Notes under the pieces: generated by a model
What the model saw: only the letters and a program-made list of their open reading frames with translations
Told to the model about the DNA's origin: nothing
Databases searched by the model: none
Translations under genes and position numbers: made by a program
Origin: CALXXL01 sp034926605
GTDB lineage: Bacteria > Verrucomicrobiota > Lentisphaeria > Victivallales > Victivallaceae
Direction of reading: 5' to 3'
NCBI GenBank assembly: GCA_034926605.1
Contig: JAYFQV010000006.1
Span: 93,265 to 157,264 of the forward strand
Length of the DNA stretch: 64,000 bases
Shown here: one piece after another, positions 26,431 through 35,321 of the stretch
Numbering within the stretch: the first letter of the stretch is position 1
Layout: the number at the start of each line of letters is the position of its first letter

Positions 26431-28373
26431 TATTCCACCTCATTGGGGTTGCCCGGCTCGGCACGATGCTCCTGCAAGGTAAGCTCCTCGCCGGTGCGCA
26501 CCAACCTGGCGCTGTTGAAAATTACTAAAATCGAACTCGCGGTACTGAGTATTGCCGCCCAAACCGGAGTCATCATACCAAGCAAAGACACCACAATACC
26601 GCCGACCACGATCACCAGCCCAAGCATGAGGTTCTGAAAAATGATCATGCGCGACCGGCGGGACAGGGTAATCAGCAGCGGAATGCGATTCAGGTCATTG
26701 GTCATCAGCGCAATGGAAGCGGAGTTGATCGCGATGTCGCTGCCAATGGCTCCCATCGCGATACCAAGATCGCCGGCGGCCAGCGCCGGAGCGTCATTCA
26801 CACCGTCGCCTACCACCGCGGTAAGCATCGACTTCTTCAACTTCTCCACATATGCCACCTTGTCCTCGGGAAGACACTCGCTGCGGAATTCATCGATGTC
26901 CACACTGCCGGCGATCGCCTCCGCCACGCTGGCGCGGTCGCCAGTGACCATCGCAAGATGGCGGATGCCAAGCCCGCGAAGATCGTTTATCATCTGCGGC
27001 GCTTCGCTGCGCAGCTTGTCCTTGAGGCCGATCCAGCCGATCAACTTGCCATTGACCGCCACATAGACCACGCTCATTCCTTCGGACTCGCCTTCCTCGT
27101 GGGCCGGCACATGAATGCCCTTGCTCTCGATATAAGCGGCACGGCCGACCAGACAGTCATCGCCGTCCAGCTTGGCCGAAACGCCTTTGCCGGGAACTTC
27201 CTTGAAGTTTTCCGCCTCGCCCAGTTTAAGCCCGGCCTCGCCAGCCAGTTTGACCAGCGCCAAGGCGGTCGGGTGGTTGCTGAAGCGTTCGCATCCTGCC
27301 GCGTATCGCAGCAGTACCGCCGGGGTGAAGTCATCTCCTGAAGGTTGAAGCTTGACCACGGACAGCAATCCGTCGGTCAGCGTACCTGTCTTGTCAAATA
27401 CAAATGCACGCAGTTTGGCCGCCAGCTCCAAATGGCTGACGTTCTTGATGAAGATTCCAAGGCGCGCCGCCGCCGCAACCGCCGCGACCACCGCCGTCGG
27501 CGTGGCCAGTACCACCGCGCACGGACAGGCGATCACCAGCACGGTTATCACCCGGCTGAGATCATTGTAATCGCTCAACACCCAGGCAATGCCGGCGAGC
27601 ATCAGCACGGTGGGAGTATAATATCCGGCGTAACGATCGATTATGCGCACGATCGGCGTGCGCGACTGCTCGGCCGCCATAATCATGTCTTTGACCTTGC
27701 CCAGCGTGGTATCCTCGCCGATACGGGTCACGGTAAGTTCCACCATGCCGGTGAGATTCATGGTTCCGGCATAAACGTCGTCGCCAACGGCCTTGTCCAG
27801 CGGCATCGATTCGCCGGTGATGCTGGCCTGATTGACGGTGCTTACGCCGGACATGATTCGCGCATCCACCGGAAAGTTTTCGCCCGGACGCACCCGAATG
27901 ACGTCGCCCACGACCAGTTCCTGCACGTTAACATCCATCTCGCCCTTCGGCGTGACCTTGTGAACAGTGGTAGGCGTCAGCTTGATAAGCTCCTCGATAG
28001 AACGCTGAGCGCCGCTGGCGGTGCGGGATTCGATGATTATGGTCAGCAGCAGAAAGAACGCGATCACGCCGGCGATGCGGAAGTCCTCTCCGGCGAACGC
28101 CGCCAATATCGCCAGCGCCACCAGTTCGTTCATATGCACCTTGCCTTCCACCAGGTCGGCAATGGCAGTGATGAAAATCGGAACGGCCAGGATCAGCGCG
28201 CCTGCCACCGCACTGGCAAGCGAAGCGTACTGCTGGTCGGGAACCAGCCATGCCAGCAGAAAACTGTTTGCGGTGAGCATACCGCCGAACAACGCAAGCA
28301 AAATGCGGCGCGAAGCGGCCTTGCTAACGGTGCCGGCGTTTTTATCGGCGGTATTATCGATGATTTCGCTCAT
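26430..28373 (-). CDS. P1B-like heavy-metal-type P-type ATPase
   Basis: This 647-residue inner-membrane pump has the actuator TGES at 186-189, the transmembrane CPC at 283-285, the phosphorylation motif DKTGTLT with D327, the P1B-type SNHP motif, and GDGVNDAPAL. No N-terminal CxxC metal-binding domain is present. In the last TM pair the Lys and Asp that mark Zn/Cd pumps (ZntA type) are replaced: QNLMLGLVIVV and ILSTASSILV. The Cu-type signatures are also absent, so the metal is open. GGAG is 6 nt upstream of the ATG. It is placed between three SPFH genes and an ABC transporter. Confidence 0.9.
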   Translation of the reverse strand: MSEIIDNTADKNAGTVSKAASRRILLALFGGMLTANSFLLAWLVPDQQYASLASAVAGALILAVPIFITAIADLVEGKVHMNELVALAILAAFAGEDFRIAGVIAFFLLLTIIIESRTASGAQRSIEELIKLTPTTVHKVTPKGEMDVNVQELVVGDVIRVRPGENFPVDARIMSGVSTVNQASITGESMPLDKAVGDDVYAGTMNLTGMVELTVTRIGEDTTLGKVKDMIMAAEQSRTPIVRIIDRYAGYYTPTVLMLAGIAWVLSDYNDLSRVITVLVIACPCAVVLATPTAVVAAVAAAARLGIFIKNVSHLELAAKLRAFVFDKTGTLTDGLLSVVKLQPSGDDFTPAVLLRYAAGCERFSNHPTALALVKLAGEAGLKLGEAENFKEVPGKGVSAKLDGDDCLVGRAAYIESKGIHVPAHEEGESEGMSVVYVAVNGKLIGWIGLKDKLRSEAPQMINDLRGLGIRHLAMVTGDRASVAEAIAGSVDIDEFRSECLPEDKVAYVEKLKKSMLTAVVGDGVNDAPALAAGDLGIAMGAIGSDIAINSASIALMTNDLNRIPLLITLSRRSRMIIFQNLMLGLVIVVGGIVVSLLGMMTPVWAAILSTASSILVIFNSARLVRTGEELTLQEHRAEPGNPNEVE

Positions 28374-28384
28374 GTTCGACTCCT

Positions 28385-29551
28385 TTACTGCTGCCCGGCG
28401 GCGGGCTGGTTCTGCGGTTGCGGCGCGGTGGCGGCCGGCTGCTTGCGGATAAGTTCCGGATTCAGCTTCAACTTAAGCTGCTTGTTCGCGCCGCGGACGC
28501 CGCCTAAGACGTACTTGTCATGCACGCTTGAAAGTGCGTCTCCAAGCGCGGTATTGTAGAGCGAAACCAGCGTGGAACTGGAATTCTTCTCGTATTCGGC
28601 AAGTATGCTGTTGAAATAGACGCTCTCGCTTTTGAGTTCCTCAACCGCTTGCCGCTTATAACTTTCGGCATCTGCCAGCGTCTGGGCTGCATCGCTCTGA
28701 GAATCGCTTACCAGCTTGATAGCCATGCTGTTGGCTTCGGAAATATAGCTGTCACTGGAGTTGGATATTTTGTTGACCATATCGAATGCTTCCTTGGTTT
28801 GAAGCGGTGGCTCCACCACGCTCGGAGGCGGCAAATTGTCGATGGTTATGCCAATATCCATTTCGGCCACGGACTTCACGAACATCTCGTAAACCCGGTC
28901 GCGGTATTCGGCCCGCTTGTTGAAAATGATATCGTCGATGGTCATCTGGGCGGTAACAGTGGTCACCGCCTCATTCAGCAGACACCTCAGCAACGTCTGC
29001 GGCCCGCGACCGGTGGGAGGAGTGCGACCGAACGGCACCATATCGTCATTCTGGCGCGGATCGACCGGAGTCAGACAGGTTTCATAATACCTTCTGGGAT
29101 CGGTTATATTATAGGTAAAACTCCAAGAGGTATGAACTATGTTGGTGTCTCCGGTAAGATTATAGTGATCCACGCCCGGAACCAGCAGAGGCACAGTGGA
29201 ACCATCCGCCGCCGGCACCGCAAGATAATCTACCCGCATGGTCTGGGGCGTGATCGGAATCCGGACGAAACTGGTGACCGGATACGGCATGAACCAGTGG
29301 GGCCCGCGACTGCAGGTTTCCATATAAGTTCCAAACCGCAGCACGATAACCTCCTCCTGCGCCGGCACCACGATGTAACCTCCCAACCCGATGAAATAGA
29401 CCACGGCGCCCAAGATGATGACCACCAGCGCGAGAAATGCAAAGCGCAAGCTTCGCACCAGCGCGCGCATCCCCGCATCCATAGCGCCGCCGGGCTCGGG
29501 GGCCGCCGGTACGGGCGGGGCATCAAACATTTTCTTGATATCTTCGCTCAT
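28385..29551 (-). CDS. SPFH/band-7 protein, HflK-like
   Basis: This 388-residue protein has a cytoplasmic Pro-rich N-terminus, one TM helix (about 36-60), then an SPFH domain (YIVVPAQEEVIVLRFGTYMETCSRGPHWFMPYPV) and a coiled-coil helix (ISEANSMAIKLVSDSQSDAAQTLADAESYKRQAVEELK), ending in a Pro/Gln tail. HflK-type proteins form large membrane cages with HflC around the FtsH protease; here the context is transport genes and no ftsH. It follows the HflC-like gene by 18 nt and precedes the P-type ATPase by 11 nt. Confidence 0.88.
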   Translation of the reverse strand: MSEDIKKMFDAPPVPAAPEPGGAMDAGMRALVRSLRFAFLALVVIILGAVVYFIGLGGYIVVPAQEEVIVLRFGTYMETCSRGPHWFMPYPVTSFVRIPITPQTMRVDYLAVPAADGSTVPLLVPGVDHYNLTGDTNIVHTSWSFTYNITDPRRYYETCLTPVDPRQNDDMVPFGRTPPTGRGPQTLLRCLLNEAVTTVTAQMTIDDIIFNKRAEYRDRVYEMFVKSVAEMDIGITIDNLPPPSVVEPPLQTKEAFDMVNKISNSSDSYISEANSMAIKLVSDSQSDAAQTLADAESYKRQAVEELKSESVYFNSILAEYEKNSSSTLVSLYNTALGDALSSVHDKYVLGGVRGANKQLKLKLNPELIRKQPAATAPQPQNQPAAGQQ

Positions 29552-29569
29552 AACATCTCACTCCGGCGG

Positions 29570-30619
29570 TTACTTTGCGGGCTTTAGCGGCCCAACCAGG
29601 GTCGGTCGGACGGTTGCAGGCAATCCGACAACCTTGGCCGGATTCTGCACTACAACCTCCGGCGCCTCCTTTGCCGCGACGGACGACGGAACGCTGAGCG
29701 CATCGAGCGCACCGGGATTCAGAAGGTCGAACGGCGGGGCACCGGTGTCAAGAACCAGCGTCGTGCGGGTACGCAATATCTGACGCAAGGCGTCAAGACT
29801 GCGCAGGAACCCCGCGAGTTTCGGACTCTTGCTGAATTCGGAATAGTATTTCGCCGCCTCGGCGTCGCCCTCGGCGCGAATGCGCAGCGCCTGAGCTTCG
29901 GCTTCGGCGCGAATCATACTGCTCTGCTTGCGCGCGTCAGTGACAATCCGGCTGGCCTCGCGTTCGCCGCTGGAGCGCAGTTCCTGAACTTTCACTTCGC
30001 GCTCTTTCTTCATGCGCTCGAAGATGTTCTTGCTGATCTTTTCCGGAACATTGAGGGAGTTGATGCCTACGCGCTCTATTGAGATGCCGAGCTTTTCGGC
30101 CTGAGGTTGAATATCGTCGCGCAACTGGCCGGCAATCTCGCCCAATTTCATTATCTCGGGATTGGTATTGATCAGCTGATCGAAATCATAGCGGCCGAAC
30201 ACGGTGCTTTTGGCGCTTCGCATGAAGTCGTTGAGCCGTTGCTCGGCGTTAGCTAGGTTGGAGACGGTCTGGAAAAAGGTTACGCCGTCGGAAATGCGGT
30301 AAACTATAAAGATGCTTACCACGATATTCTTGCCGTCCTTGGTAAGTATTTCCTCGGCGGCGCCGCCGGTGGTACCGGAGAACGCGCGGGCGCGCTTGTC
30401 GAACTTGTATATCTTTTCCACCGGGTAAGGCCAGCAGAAATGGAGTCCCGGTTGAGGAGACTCCGGCTGGATCAATCCGAAAGTGGTCACTATCGCCAGA
30501 TCGTTCTCTCCTACCTGATAGGTAAAGATAGTGAGGATGAGTATCAGTGTTACCACCAGCCCCAGCAGAAGCGCTGGCCAGTGCCTGAAAAATCCGCCTT
30601 TTTTCTCCGGTTTGCTCAT
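29570..30619 (-). CDS. SPFH/band-7 protein, HflC-like
   Basis: This 349-residue protein has one N-terminal TM helix (PALLLGLVVTLILILTIFTYQV), the SPFH domain (ENDLAIVTTFGLIQPESPQPGLHFCWPYPVEKIYKFDKRARAF), the HflC-like helix EISKNIFERMKKEREVKVQELRSSGEREASRIVTDARKQSSMIRAEAEAQALRIRAEGDAEAAKYYSEF, and a C-terminal Val/Pro-rich extension. The RAEGDAEA run is the classical prohibitin/HflC feature. AAGGAG lies 7 nt upstream. It is second in a set of three consecutive SPFH genes. Confidence 0.9.
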   Translation of the reverse strand: MSKPEKKGGFFRHWPALLLGLVVTLILILTIFTYQVGENDLAIVTTFGLIQPESPQPGLHFCWPYPVEKIYKFDKRARAFSGTTGGAAEEILTKDGKNIVVSIFIVYRISDGVTFFQTVSNLANAEQRLNDFMRSAKSTVFGRYDFDQLINTNPEIMKLGEIAGQLRDDIQPQAEKLGISIERVGINSLNVPEKISKNIFERMKKEREVKVQELRSSGEREASRIVTDARKQSSMIRAEAEAQALRIRAEGDAEAAKYYSEFSKSPKLAGFLRSLDALRQILRTRTTLVLDTGAPPFDLLNPGALDALSVPSSVAAKEAPEVVVQNPAKVVGLPATVRPTLVGPLKPAK

Positions 30620-30641
30620 ATCTTATCTCCTTGTATTTTCC

Positions 30642-32597
30642 TTATTTGCCAAGTTCGACATTGCCGAAGTCGAAGGCCGGATTTTCTTCGAAGTTCATCT
30701 CGAAAACCTCGTCCTTGAGCGACTCGCTCACAATGAATTTCCGCACGTTCCAAGTTTCGTTCACCAGCACTTCAAGGTAGCTGCGCAACGTGAACAGCTC
30801 AGGCAACGCAGAATAAGCCTCGAGCTGACGGGTGAAGCGCTCCGCGTCGGCGGAGGCGACTACCTTCTGAGAAGCGCTGTATGCCTCGGCCATCGCGGTA
30901 GTGGCATAGGCCATGGACTCGGATGCCGGCAGCAGTCGCTGCTGCTCAACCATCGCGGACAGTATGGTGGTGCGCATATCCTCCTGCGCGCTGATGACAT
31001 TCTGATAGGATTCGATCGTTTCCGGCGCGGGATAAACATCGATCAGGCCGACATTGTCGATCTCGACCCCGAGCTGGAGGTCATCGGCCGCGCGCTGAAT
31101 CCGCTGCTTGAGTTCAGTTGTGACCTTCTGACGGCCGGTGGCCATCGTATCCATCAGCGGAATGCTGGCCAGATATTCCGAAACCACGCTCTCCGCCGCC
31201 AGCCGCAGCAGGGCTTCGGGATCGCGCGAATGGAATGCGTACTGCAGCAATTCCGACTGGCGGATGTGATACTGCACCGGAACCGACGCGTTAAGAAACG
31301 CCAGATTGACCGGCAGCCCGGAAGAATCCTTGACCGAGCCAACGTCGCGCACCGCCACCATGTAACTGTCGCCGGAATTATCCTTGTTCTGAGTCCACAA
31401 TGCGATATGAGCGATTTTGGCTTTGAAATCGGCGTTCTCGCCACCTTCGGCCGCCGCGCTGCGCCGACGGTCATAGTCACTGCCGACCATAAGCTCGCGC
31501 ACCTCGGTACAGGAGTAACGCCGGATTTCTTCAAACGGCCACGGCAATTTGCAATAAATCCCCGGAGTCATCGGCTCGGAACTGACCAGCCTGCCGCAGC
31601 GCAGGCGAAGCCCCACCTGCGACGGCCCGATCTGGTCGATGCCGGTGAACAGCCACAGCACAATCAACCACACCACCAGCGCCGGGAACAAAGCCTTCTC
31701 AACAAAACCATAGATATAGGTGCCGGACACCTTGAAGCCGAACTGGTAATCCAGCGTGTTCGCAATGTTCCGCATAACGCCGCCGGGCTCGGTGAACAGC
31801 GAAAGCAGACTGCTCTCATAAAGCGGACGCACATCGTCGCCGGTGCGCGGACGATAAAAATCCACGATGAAGTTGATGATTATTTCCGCCGTCAGAACCA
31901 TCAGCAGCGTCCAGCCGCCCCATGCGAAATAATAGCCGGAAGAAGTTATATTGAATCTCACCAGACACAGCTCGATGCTGGCGGCAAGCATGATCAGGAA
32001 CCCGACCATGAACCAGGCTCCGACCACACGCAGCCAGCGGAACGCCGCACTGCGGGCCTGCCCGATATAAAAAGCGCCGATAAACCCGCTGATGGTCATC
32101 ATCAGCACCGACACAACGAGCGCGCGTATCGGATTTTCCGGTTCCGCTTTTATACGGTTCAGATGCCCCCAGTAGGCGGCATATCCGGAAAGCAATGCCC
32201 CCATAAGGCAGACCATCAGAACGGCCACCACGAACGGCGCATATTTCTTATAGTTGGCAAAAGCCCGGCCGGCAGTAAAGCGGACGTCCTCATCCACTGA
32301 GAATGCGTGATGGGAGGACTTTCGCTTTTCAAGCTCGATCTTATCAATCTCCTCGCGGTTGGCGGCGGCGCAAAGCACCGCGTTTATGAAAGCCGCCAGC
32401 GAGAATATGACCACCACAATGTATACCGGAAAACCGAGACTGAACACATCCGAACCGGCAACGGTATCCCATATCGTTCCCATCGCCAAAGCCGCTATCG
32501 CGAACACGGCGGCGGCGGCGGTACTTAACAGAGCCAGCCGGCCCATGGTTTGCGCGCGCTCGGCCGCCTGTTGATATCCTTTTTCCATGTTGTCCAT
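30642..32597 (-). CDS. Polytopic membrane protein with C-terminal SPFH domain
   Basis: This 651-residue protein is the first gene of the operon. About seven hydrophobic segments fill residues 15-320 (for example LALLSTAAAAVFAIAALAMG, PVYIVVVIFSLAAFINAVL, WLIVLWLFTGI), then an HflK-like SPFH domain (PSQVGLRLRCGRLVSSEPMTPGIYCKLPWPFEEIRRY) and a coiled-coil region with a DAERFTRQLEAYSALPELFTLRSYLEVL end typical of HflK. Normal HflK has a single TM helix. ATG 32597 is chosen because GGAG lies 8 nt upstream, over a GTG 12 codons earlier. A good promoter lies 52 nt upstream. Confidence 0.85.
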   Translation of the reverse strand: MDNMEKGYQQAAERAQTMGRLALLSTAAAAVFAIAALAMGTIWDTVAGSDVFSLGFPVYIVVVIFSLAAFINAVLCAAANREEIDKIELEKRKSSHHAFSVDEDVRFTAGRAFANYKKYAPFVVAVLMVCLMGALLSGYAAYWGHLNRIKAEPENPIRALVVSVLMMTISGFIGAFYIGQARSAAFRWLRVVGAWFMVGFLIMLAASIELCLVRFNITSSGYYFAWGGWTLLMVLTAEIIINFIVDFYRPRTGDDVRPLYESSLLSLFTEPGGVMRNIANTLDYQFGFKVSGTYIYGFVEKALFPALVVWLIVLWLFTGIDQIGPSQVGLRLRCGRLVSSEPMTPGIYCKLPWPFEEIRRYSCTEVRELMVGSDYDRRRSAAAEGGENADFKAKIAHIALWTQNKDNSGDSYMVAVRDVGSVKDSSGLPVNLAFLNASVPVQYHIRQSELLQYAFHSRDPEALLRLAAESVVSEYLASIPLMDTMATGRQKVTTELKQRIQRAADDLQLGVEIDNVGLIDVYPAPETIESYQNVISAQEDMRTTILSAMVEQQRLLPASESMAYATTAMAEAYSASQKVVASADAERFTRQLEAYSALPELFTLRSYLEVLVNETWNVRKFIVSESLKDEVFEMNFEENPAFDFGNVELGK

Positions 32598-32648
32598 ATC
32601 GTTATCTCCGTCAGCTTGCCGGTTTATATTCACAGCCTGTCGAGGGTA

Positions 32649-32677
32649 AATATAGCATAAAAAAAGCGCAAAGACAA
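32649..32677 (-). promoter_or_regulatory. Promoter of the SPFH-ATPase-ABC operon
   Basis: Read on the minus strand, TTGTCT (32677-32672) and TATATT (32654-32649) are 17 nt apart, and the -10 has a TGC extension. The first gene starts 51 nt further on. Confidence 0.65.
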
Positions 32678-32910
32678 TGTTTCCGATAGAAATAAGGATT
32701 TTTTTTCGATCCGCCGGTATCGGCTGAAAATAAAAAGGGTCAGGGGCTTGGCATTTTCAGGCATTTAGAGGAGTAATTATGAAGAGGAGAAAATTGCGTA
32801 TAGGTGTCTGAAGAAACCAGCCCTTGACCAGAACTGAATATAGCACGATTTTTACAAAATCCCAACAAAAAGTAAAAAAAATGGAAAAATTTGTATTTTA
32901 CAGATAAAAA

Positions 32911-32943
32911 AAACGAAAAATAAGCCAACTAAATGCAGTTGGC
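32911..32943 (-). terminator. Terminator after rlmH
   Basis: On the minus strand the stem GCCAACT/AGTTGGC (32943-32937 with 32930-32924, 6-nt loop) is followed by a T-rich run with TTTTT. It starts 8 nt after the rlmH stop codon. Confidence 0.8.
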
Positions 32944-32950
32944 ATTAACC

Positions 32951-33391
32951 TCAATGATGGTATCCGGTATGGTTTATTATGGAACAAGCCCGGAAAAGCT
33001 GTTCCAGAAGAACGGCACGCGCCAATTCATGAGTAAAAGTCAACGGCGAAAGCGACACCAGTCTGGTTGCCGCCCGTTTGACTTCGTCCGACAGCCCGTA
33101 GGGTCCTCCGACAATCAGCACCACCCGGCGTCCGGCCGACTCCAGCATACCCGCAAACGCCCCGCTGGTAAAGGTTTCGCCCTCCTCCCCCAAAGCCAGC
33201 ACCAATTCCCGCGCTGGGTCGAAAAGCCTGAGCAGTTTGGCACCCTCCTCCTCCGGATTCGAATCTTTTACTTCGACAACTTCAACCTTGGCATAGGCGT
33301 TCAGTCGCTTCAGATACTCCGCACACTTCGCTTCCAGATGGACGTCTTTCATTCGTCCCACCGTCAGCAGCCTTATCAACAGGTTCTTCAT
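32951..33391 (-). CDS. rlmH: 23S rRNA (pseudouridine1915-N3)-methyltransferase RlmH
   Basis: This 146-residue SPOUT methyltransferase methylates N3 of pseudouridine 1915 in helix 69 of 23S rRNA on assembled ribosomes, using SAM. The SAM-binding knot shows LALGEEGETFTSGAFA and VLIVGGPYGLSDEV; the C-terminus THELARAVLLEQLFRACSIINHTGYHH matches the family's THEMxRxxLLEQxYRAxxIxxGxxYHH. Its length is close to the usual 155-160. The start overlaps the mnmA stop (ATGA), and a terminator follows, so it ends the arn operon. Confidence 0.95.
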   Translation of the reverse strand: MKNLLIRLLTVGRMKDVHLEAKCAEYLKRLNAYAKVEVVEVKDSNPEEEGAKLLRLFDPARELVLALGEEGETFTSGAFAGMLESAGRRVVLIVGGPYGLSDEVKRAATRLVSLSPLTFTHELARAVLLEQLFRACSIINHTGYHH

Positions 33392-34437
33392 TTTATGATC
33401 CCCCCGCCCAGCAGATATTCGCCGTCATAAAAAACGGCGCTCTGCCCGGGCGTAACCGCCCGCAACGGAGTTTCCGGAACAACTTCCACCCTCCCGTTCT
33501 CAACCGACACCGAAGCCGGGCAGGCCGGAGTCCTATAGCGTATCTGCACGAAACAATTTGCCGGAAGCGGACGATGGAGCACAAGGTCTTCCACCGCGAA
33601 TGCGTTGCATTCCAGCATTTTCTCGTCGGTTACAAGTTCCACCTCGCCGGAAACGGCGTCGATGCCGGCGACATAAGCCGGAACCCCCAACGCCACATTC
33701 AGCCCCTTCCGCTGGCCGATGGTGCAGCAGTGCACCCCGGGATGACGCCCGACCTTTCTGCCGTTGTAAATAAAATCACCCGGCTCCGGCAGCTCGCCGA
33801 ACAGCCGACGCAGCGTTTCGGCAAAACACTCGCCATCGCATGCGAAACAGGCATCCTGACTTTCCTTCCTGCCGGCCGCGACGGTCAGCCCCAGCGCCAA
33901 AGCACGGCGGCGAACCTCGGTCTTATCAATCCCGCCAAGCGGAAAACGCAGGAACGCAAGCTGTTCCGGAGTCAGCCTGTAGAGAAAATAACTCTGATCC
34001 TTGTTGCGATCGCGCCCACGCCGCAACAGACCATTTTCGATGCGCGCATAGTGGCCGGTGGCCAACGCCAAGCACCCCTGTTCTCTGGCAAAGGCGATGA
34101 GTTCGCCGAACTTGACCCGCGGATTGCAAAGGCAACACGGATTAGGGGTAAGTCCGGAACGGTATGCCTCCCATGACGGACGCAACACACGGGATTCGAA
34201 CTCGTGGTAGCGATCCAACACGTAGTGGCGAATGCCGAGTTTGGCGGTAAGCTGTTCAATGGAATCGAAATCCGACTTTGCACCACAGTGCTGACGCTCC
34301 GCAAACGCCGGGTCCGGGCTTCGAAAACTCAAAGTGGCGCCGATAACCTCGTATCCTTCCTCCACCAGCATCGCTGCCGCCACGCTGGAATCCACGCCGC
34401 CGGAAAGCGCCACCAGGATTTTCGGCTTAGCACTCAT
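33388..34437 (-). CDS. mnmA: tRNA-specific 2-thiouridylase MnmA
   Basis: This 349-residue enzyme adds sulfur to U34 of Lys, Glu and Gln tRNAs. The PP-loop SGGVDSSVAA is at 12-20, the catalytic Cys104 is in NPCCLCNPRVKFG, and the second active Cys is in KESQDACFACDG. ATGHYARIENG and KDQSYFLYRL are also typical. ATG 34437 is chosen because the longer frame runs through arnD; its ATGA overlaps the arnD stop. A tRNA-Lys(TTT), a substrate of this enzyme, is also encoded in the window. Placement after lipid A genes is probably operon packing, not function. Confidence 0.95.
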   Translation of the reverse strand: MSAKPKILVALSGGVDSSVAAAMLVEEGYEVIGATLSFRSPDPAFAERQHCGAKSDFDSIEQLTAKLGIRHYVLDRYHEFESRVLRPSWEAYRSGLTPNPCCLCNPRVKFGELIAFAREQGCLALATGHYARIENGLLRRGRDRNKDQSYFLYRLTPEQLAFLRFPLGGIDKTEVRRRALALGLTVAAGRKESQDACFACDGECFAETLRRLFGELPEPGDFIYNGRKVGRHPGVHCCTIGQRKGLNVALGVPAYVAGIDAVSGEVELVTDEKMLECNAFAVEDLVLHRPLPANCFVQIRYRTPACPASVSVENGRVEVVPETPLRAVTPGQSAVFYDGEYLLGGGIIK

Positions 34438-35321
34438 TCCTGACAGGCCAGCCAGCCTTCGCGGCCGGGGAACGATTTCGGCACAACACGACCGTCCGGG
34501 GCCCTGCCGGCATATTCCGCCGCCAGCTCTCCCAAGGTGACCACCTTCCAGCCTTGCGCCGAGCAGCGCTTCAGGAAAGCACGGAACATATCGGCGCACT
34601 TGCCGCCTTCGGCCTCGGCGTGGATGGTCAGTACGTTGGGACGGTCTTCGGAGAGCAGGGAAAGCATATGATCGTTATAATTTTCGTCGGTCACGCCATT
34701 CCGGCCTAGCGCCTCGTCGTAAGTCGGAAGCGTCACCGGAATCTGAAGCTGATCCAGCTTTCGCCCGCCAACCACCGGATAAAACGGCGAAACACCGCGG
34801 CAGTCGCTGTTGTACACGAACGGCAATTTCGACTTTTCCAGCAGCACCGCGTCATTGCAACGCCATCCGGGAGTGGCGCTGCTGGTGGGAAAACGGCCGA
34901 CGATTTTCTCAAGCGCCGAACAGCCGCGCTCAAGTTCACGGCGCACACTTCCGGCGCTCCAGCGGTCGATCTTGGCTTGGGACGAGTAGTGGTCCCACGC
35001 ATGGAACCCGATTTCATGCCCCTGCCCGGCGGCTTCGCGGATAGCTCCGGCGCAGCGGCGGCCGATATTGGGCCCGGGCCAGGCGGTGCCCATGAACACT
35101 ATATCATATCCGTAAAGGCCGCCGGCATTGGTGCGCAACATCTTCCACAGAAACTTCGGCTTAAGCAGCCGCCACAAGTGGCGGCCCATGTTGTCCGGCC
35201 CCACCGAAAAATAATAGGTTCCCTTGACCTTGAACTCGTCCATTATGGAATTGAGCACCGGCACGCCATGGCCGGTACCGCGCAGAGTATCGACGTCGAT
35301 TCGCAAGGCGATCAGCTTCAT
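34434..35321 (-). CDS. arnD: 4-deoxy-4-formamido-L-arabinose-phosphoundecaprenol deformylase ArnD
   Basis: This 295-residue NodB-type polysaccharide deacetylase removes the formyl group from undecaprenyl-phosphate-L-Ara4FN. Metal-site motifs are ALRIDVDTLRGTGHG at the N-terminus and GHEIGFHAWDHYSSQ; the ArnD-specific LLRTNAGGLYGYDIVFMGTAWPGPNIG is present, followed by FPTSSATPGWRCNDAVL. The length matches E. coli ArnD (296). The stop overlaps mnmA and the start overlaps the arnT stop by 4 nt, so the genes are probably coupled. It supplies the lipid-linked sugar for ArnT. Confidence 0.93.
   Translation of the reverse strand: MKLIALRIDVDTLRGTGHGVPVLNSIMDEFKVKGTYYFSVGPDNMGRHLWRLLKPKFLWKMLRTNAGGLYGYDIVFMGTAWPGPNIGRRCAGAIREAAGQGHEIGFHAWDHYSSQAKIDRWSAGSVRRELERGCSALEKIVGRFPTSSATPGWRCNDAVLLEKSKLPFVYNSDCRGVSPFYPVVGGRKLDQLQIPVTLPTYDEALGRNGVTDENYNDHMLSLLSEDRPNVLTIHAEAEGGKCADMFRAFLKRCSAQGWKVVTLGELAAEYAGRAPDGRVVPKSFPGREGWLACQE

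Larger units (their letters stand above)
32598..32950. other. Intergenic region between two minus-strand operons
   Basis: These 353 bases are AT-rich and carry no supported gene. They contain the terminator of the arn-mnmA-rlmH operon at its right end and the promoter of the SPFH operon at its left end. The short open frame at 32740-32928 is Phe/Ser-rich and has no ribosome site. Confidence 0.7.

Noticed and set aside
32740..32928. Phe-rich 62-codon frame in the promoter gap
   Set aside because: No ribosome site, low complexity, overlaps the terminator of rlmH.
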